Of a stretch of 26,916 nucleotides of DNA, positions 26,095 to 26,916 are shown piece after piece. Origin of the DNA: Candidatus Abyssobacteria bacterium SURF_5 (GTDB taxonomy: Bacteria > Abyssobacteria > SURF-5); assembly GCA_003598085.1 (NCBI GenBank), contig QZKU01000135.1, forward strand, positions 1-26,916. The letters run 5' to 3'. The position numbers and the translations under genes were made by a program. The notes under the pieces were generated by a model, which was not told where the DNA came from, searched no databases, and saw only the letters and a program-made list of their open reading frames with translations. Every line of letters starts with the position of its first letter. Position 1 is the first letter of the stretch.

Positions 26095-26751
26095 ATGGAA
26101 GTATGGGGTGTCCTCCTATTCCTCTGGATCGCGTGGAAAGTAATAGGCTCGATTATGGAGGAGGTGCAAAACCGCAAGCGGGAACAACAACCGCCTGAAG
26201 TCTCGGACCGGCCAGTGCGGCCGACTCCGGTACGGCGTCCCGCCTCCCCCACGGGTCCGGTCCAGCGGCCTTCGCGGAGGGAATCTTCTTCCGTTGAGTC
26301 TGTCCAGAATGAACTGGAACGCCTGTTGAGAGAAGCAAGGGAGCGGAAGCGACAGCCACAACCGCCGTCGCGGCCGCCGGTTCGGCTGCCGGAGCGCGAA
26401 CACGTGCGGGTGCAAAGCAGGTCGGCGGAGGTTGTGAAGATGCCGCCTCCCCCGCCGCCGCAGCCGCGACGGGCGGTCAGGCCTCTTCCTGTCGAGCCGC
26501 CGTATGCGGTGCAGCCGTATCGTGTTGAACGCGAGCGGGTGGCCCGGCCGGAGAGGCCGGTTCGGGTCGAGCCGGATCAGCCGTCTCCCAAGCCGAGAAG
26601 AAGAACGGATGTGCGCCGGATGACGAAACGAGTCGCTTCCAAATCTGTTTTGGGGCAGCCGAGCCTGGCGGAAATCAGGAAGGGCATTATCCTCTCCGAG
26701 ATTCTGGGGACTCCGAAAGGACTGGAGGGCCTCGACTCGCCTCGAATCTAG
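26095..26751 (+). CDS. Membrane-anchored Pro/Arg-rich protein of unknown function
   Basis: The 218-aa product starts 2 nt after floA. An N-terminal hydrophobic helix (about 4-20, VWGVLLFLWIAWKVIGSIM) is followed by a long Pro/Arg/Val-rich, probably disordered linker (about 35-180, including runs of prolines) and a compact C-terminus SLAEIRKGIILSEILGTPKG. That end looks like a conserved short helical motif that might dock a partner. I cannot name the family. Last gene of the NfeD-FloA operon, so a scaffold or adaptor of the flotillin complex is a reasonable guess. Confidence 0.75.
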   Translation: MEVWGVLLFLWIAWKVIGSIMEEVQNRKREQQPPEVSDRPVRPTPVRRPASPTGPVQRPSRRESSSVESVQNELERLLREARERKRQPQPPSRPPVRLPEREHVRVQSRSAEVVKMPPPPPPQPRRAVRPLPVEPPYAVQPYRVERERVARPERPVRVEPDQPSPKPRRRTDVRRMTKRVASKSVLGQPSLAEIRKGIILSEILGTPKGLEGLDSPRI

Positions 26752-26784
26752 CGCTTAATCATGGGGCGTTCTTCTTGTTATCAG

Positions 26785-26808
26785 AATGATTTTGCCTGAT
26801 CATTTCTT
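26785..26808 (+). terminator. Weak terminator candidate after the flotillin operon
   Basis: AATGAT (26785-26790), loop TTTGCCTG, ATCATT (26799-26804) then TCTTCC. AT-rich stem and short U-tract make it weak, but it is the only hairpin after the last gene. Nothing else is recognised from 26752 to the window end. Confidence 0.25.
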
Positions 26809-26916
26809 CCAGACTCCGGGCAGGGCTTACGCATCTAAATTCCGAGTAATTTCTGTAGGAAAGTTTGATCGAGGGCGGCTTTTGTTCTTTTTCTTCTGAG
26901 TGATAGCTTTGGTGTT

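Overview
This looks like chromosomal DNA from an anaerobically respiring, GC-moderate, Gram-negative-type bacterium of an uncultured or deep-branching lineage (Desulfobacterota-, Nitrospirota- or Abyssubacteria-like; an inference, since no rRNA or universal marker is present). Reasons: two 11-haem cytochromes with a b-type cytochrome, sigma-54 signalling with a giant PAS kinase, NfeD/flotillin genes, and secreted LVIVD-repeat proteins. I see no phage, IS, CRISPR, tRNA or rRNA.

Layout. (1) 1-3020: a divergent pair of exported proteins, one cut by the left edge, the other a large LVIVD beta-propeller protein with a sigma-54-type promoter. (2) 3021-3326: a repeat-bearing convergent spacer. (3) 3327-7984, minus strand: a tight five-gene operon, G1P-dehydrogenase-like > threonine-synthase-like > RidA > PIG-L deacetylase > ceramidase-like amidase, read from an apparently leaderless promoter. 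(4) 8066-9207, minus: a self-contained unit of two matching 17-bp palindromes, a -24/-12 promoter, a receiver-like protein lacking the phospho-Asp, a cupin and an intrinsic terminator. (5) 9224-16007, minus: an overlapping pair, an 1807-aa 7TM/9xPAS/GAF histidine kinase and an NtrC-family sigma-54 activator. The simplest model is that the activator binds the palindromes next to its own 3' end and drives unit 4.

(6) 16141-17597: a DUF374 acyltransferase (plus) converging on an archaemetzincin (minus). (7) 17757-21273, minus: a TATAAT promoter and three coupled genes, 11-haem cytochrome > paralogous 11-haem cytochrome > di-haem cytochrome b, probably a membrane quinol/periplasm electron-transfer module. 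(8) 21438-21691: no protein gene, but a rod-like structured RNA candidate of about 186 nt (6S-RNA-like architecture) with a terminator downstream. (9) 21799-22290, minus: a receiver-only response regulator with TTG start and a weaker sigma-54-like promoter. (10) 22562-26751, plus: a TATAAT promoter and five tightly packed genes, NfeD protease-fusion > unknown 135 aa > short NfeD > FloA-type flotillin > Pro/Arg-rich membrane-anchored protein, a membrane-microdomain operon.

The most notable features are the sigma-54 circuit around 8600-9210, with a non-phosphorylatable receiver as apparent output, the structured RNA at 21.5 kb, and the unusual five-gene lipid/amide operon.
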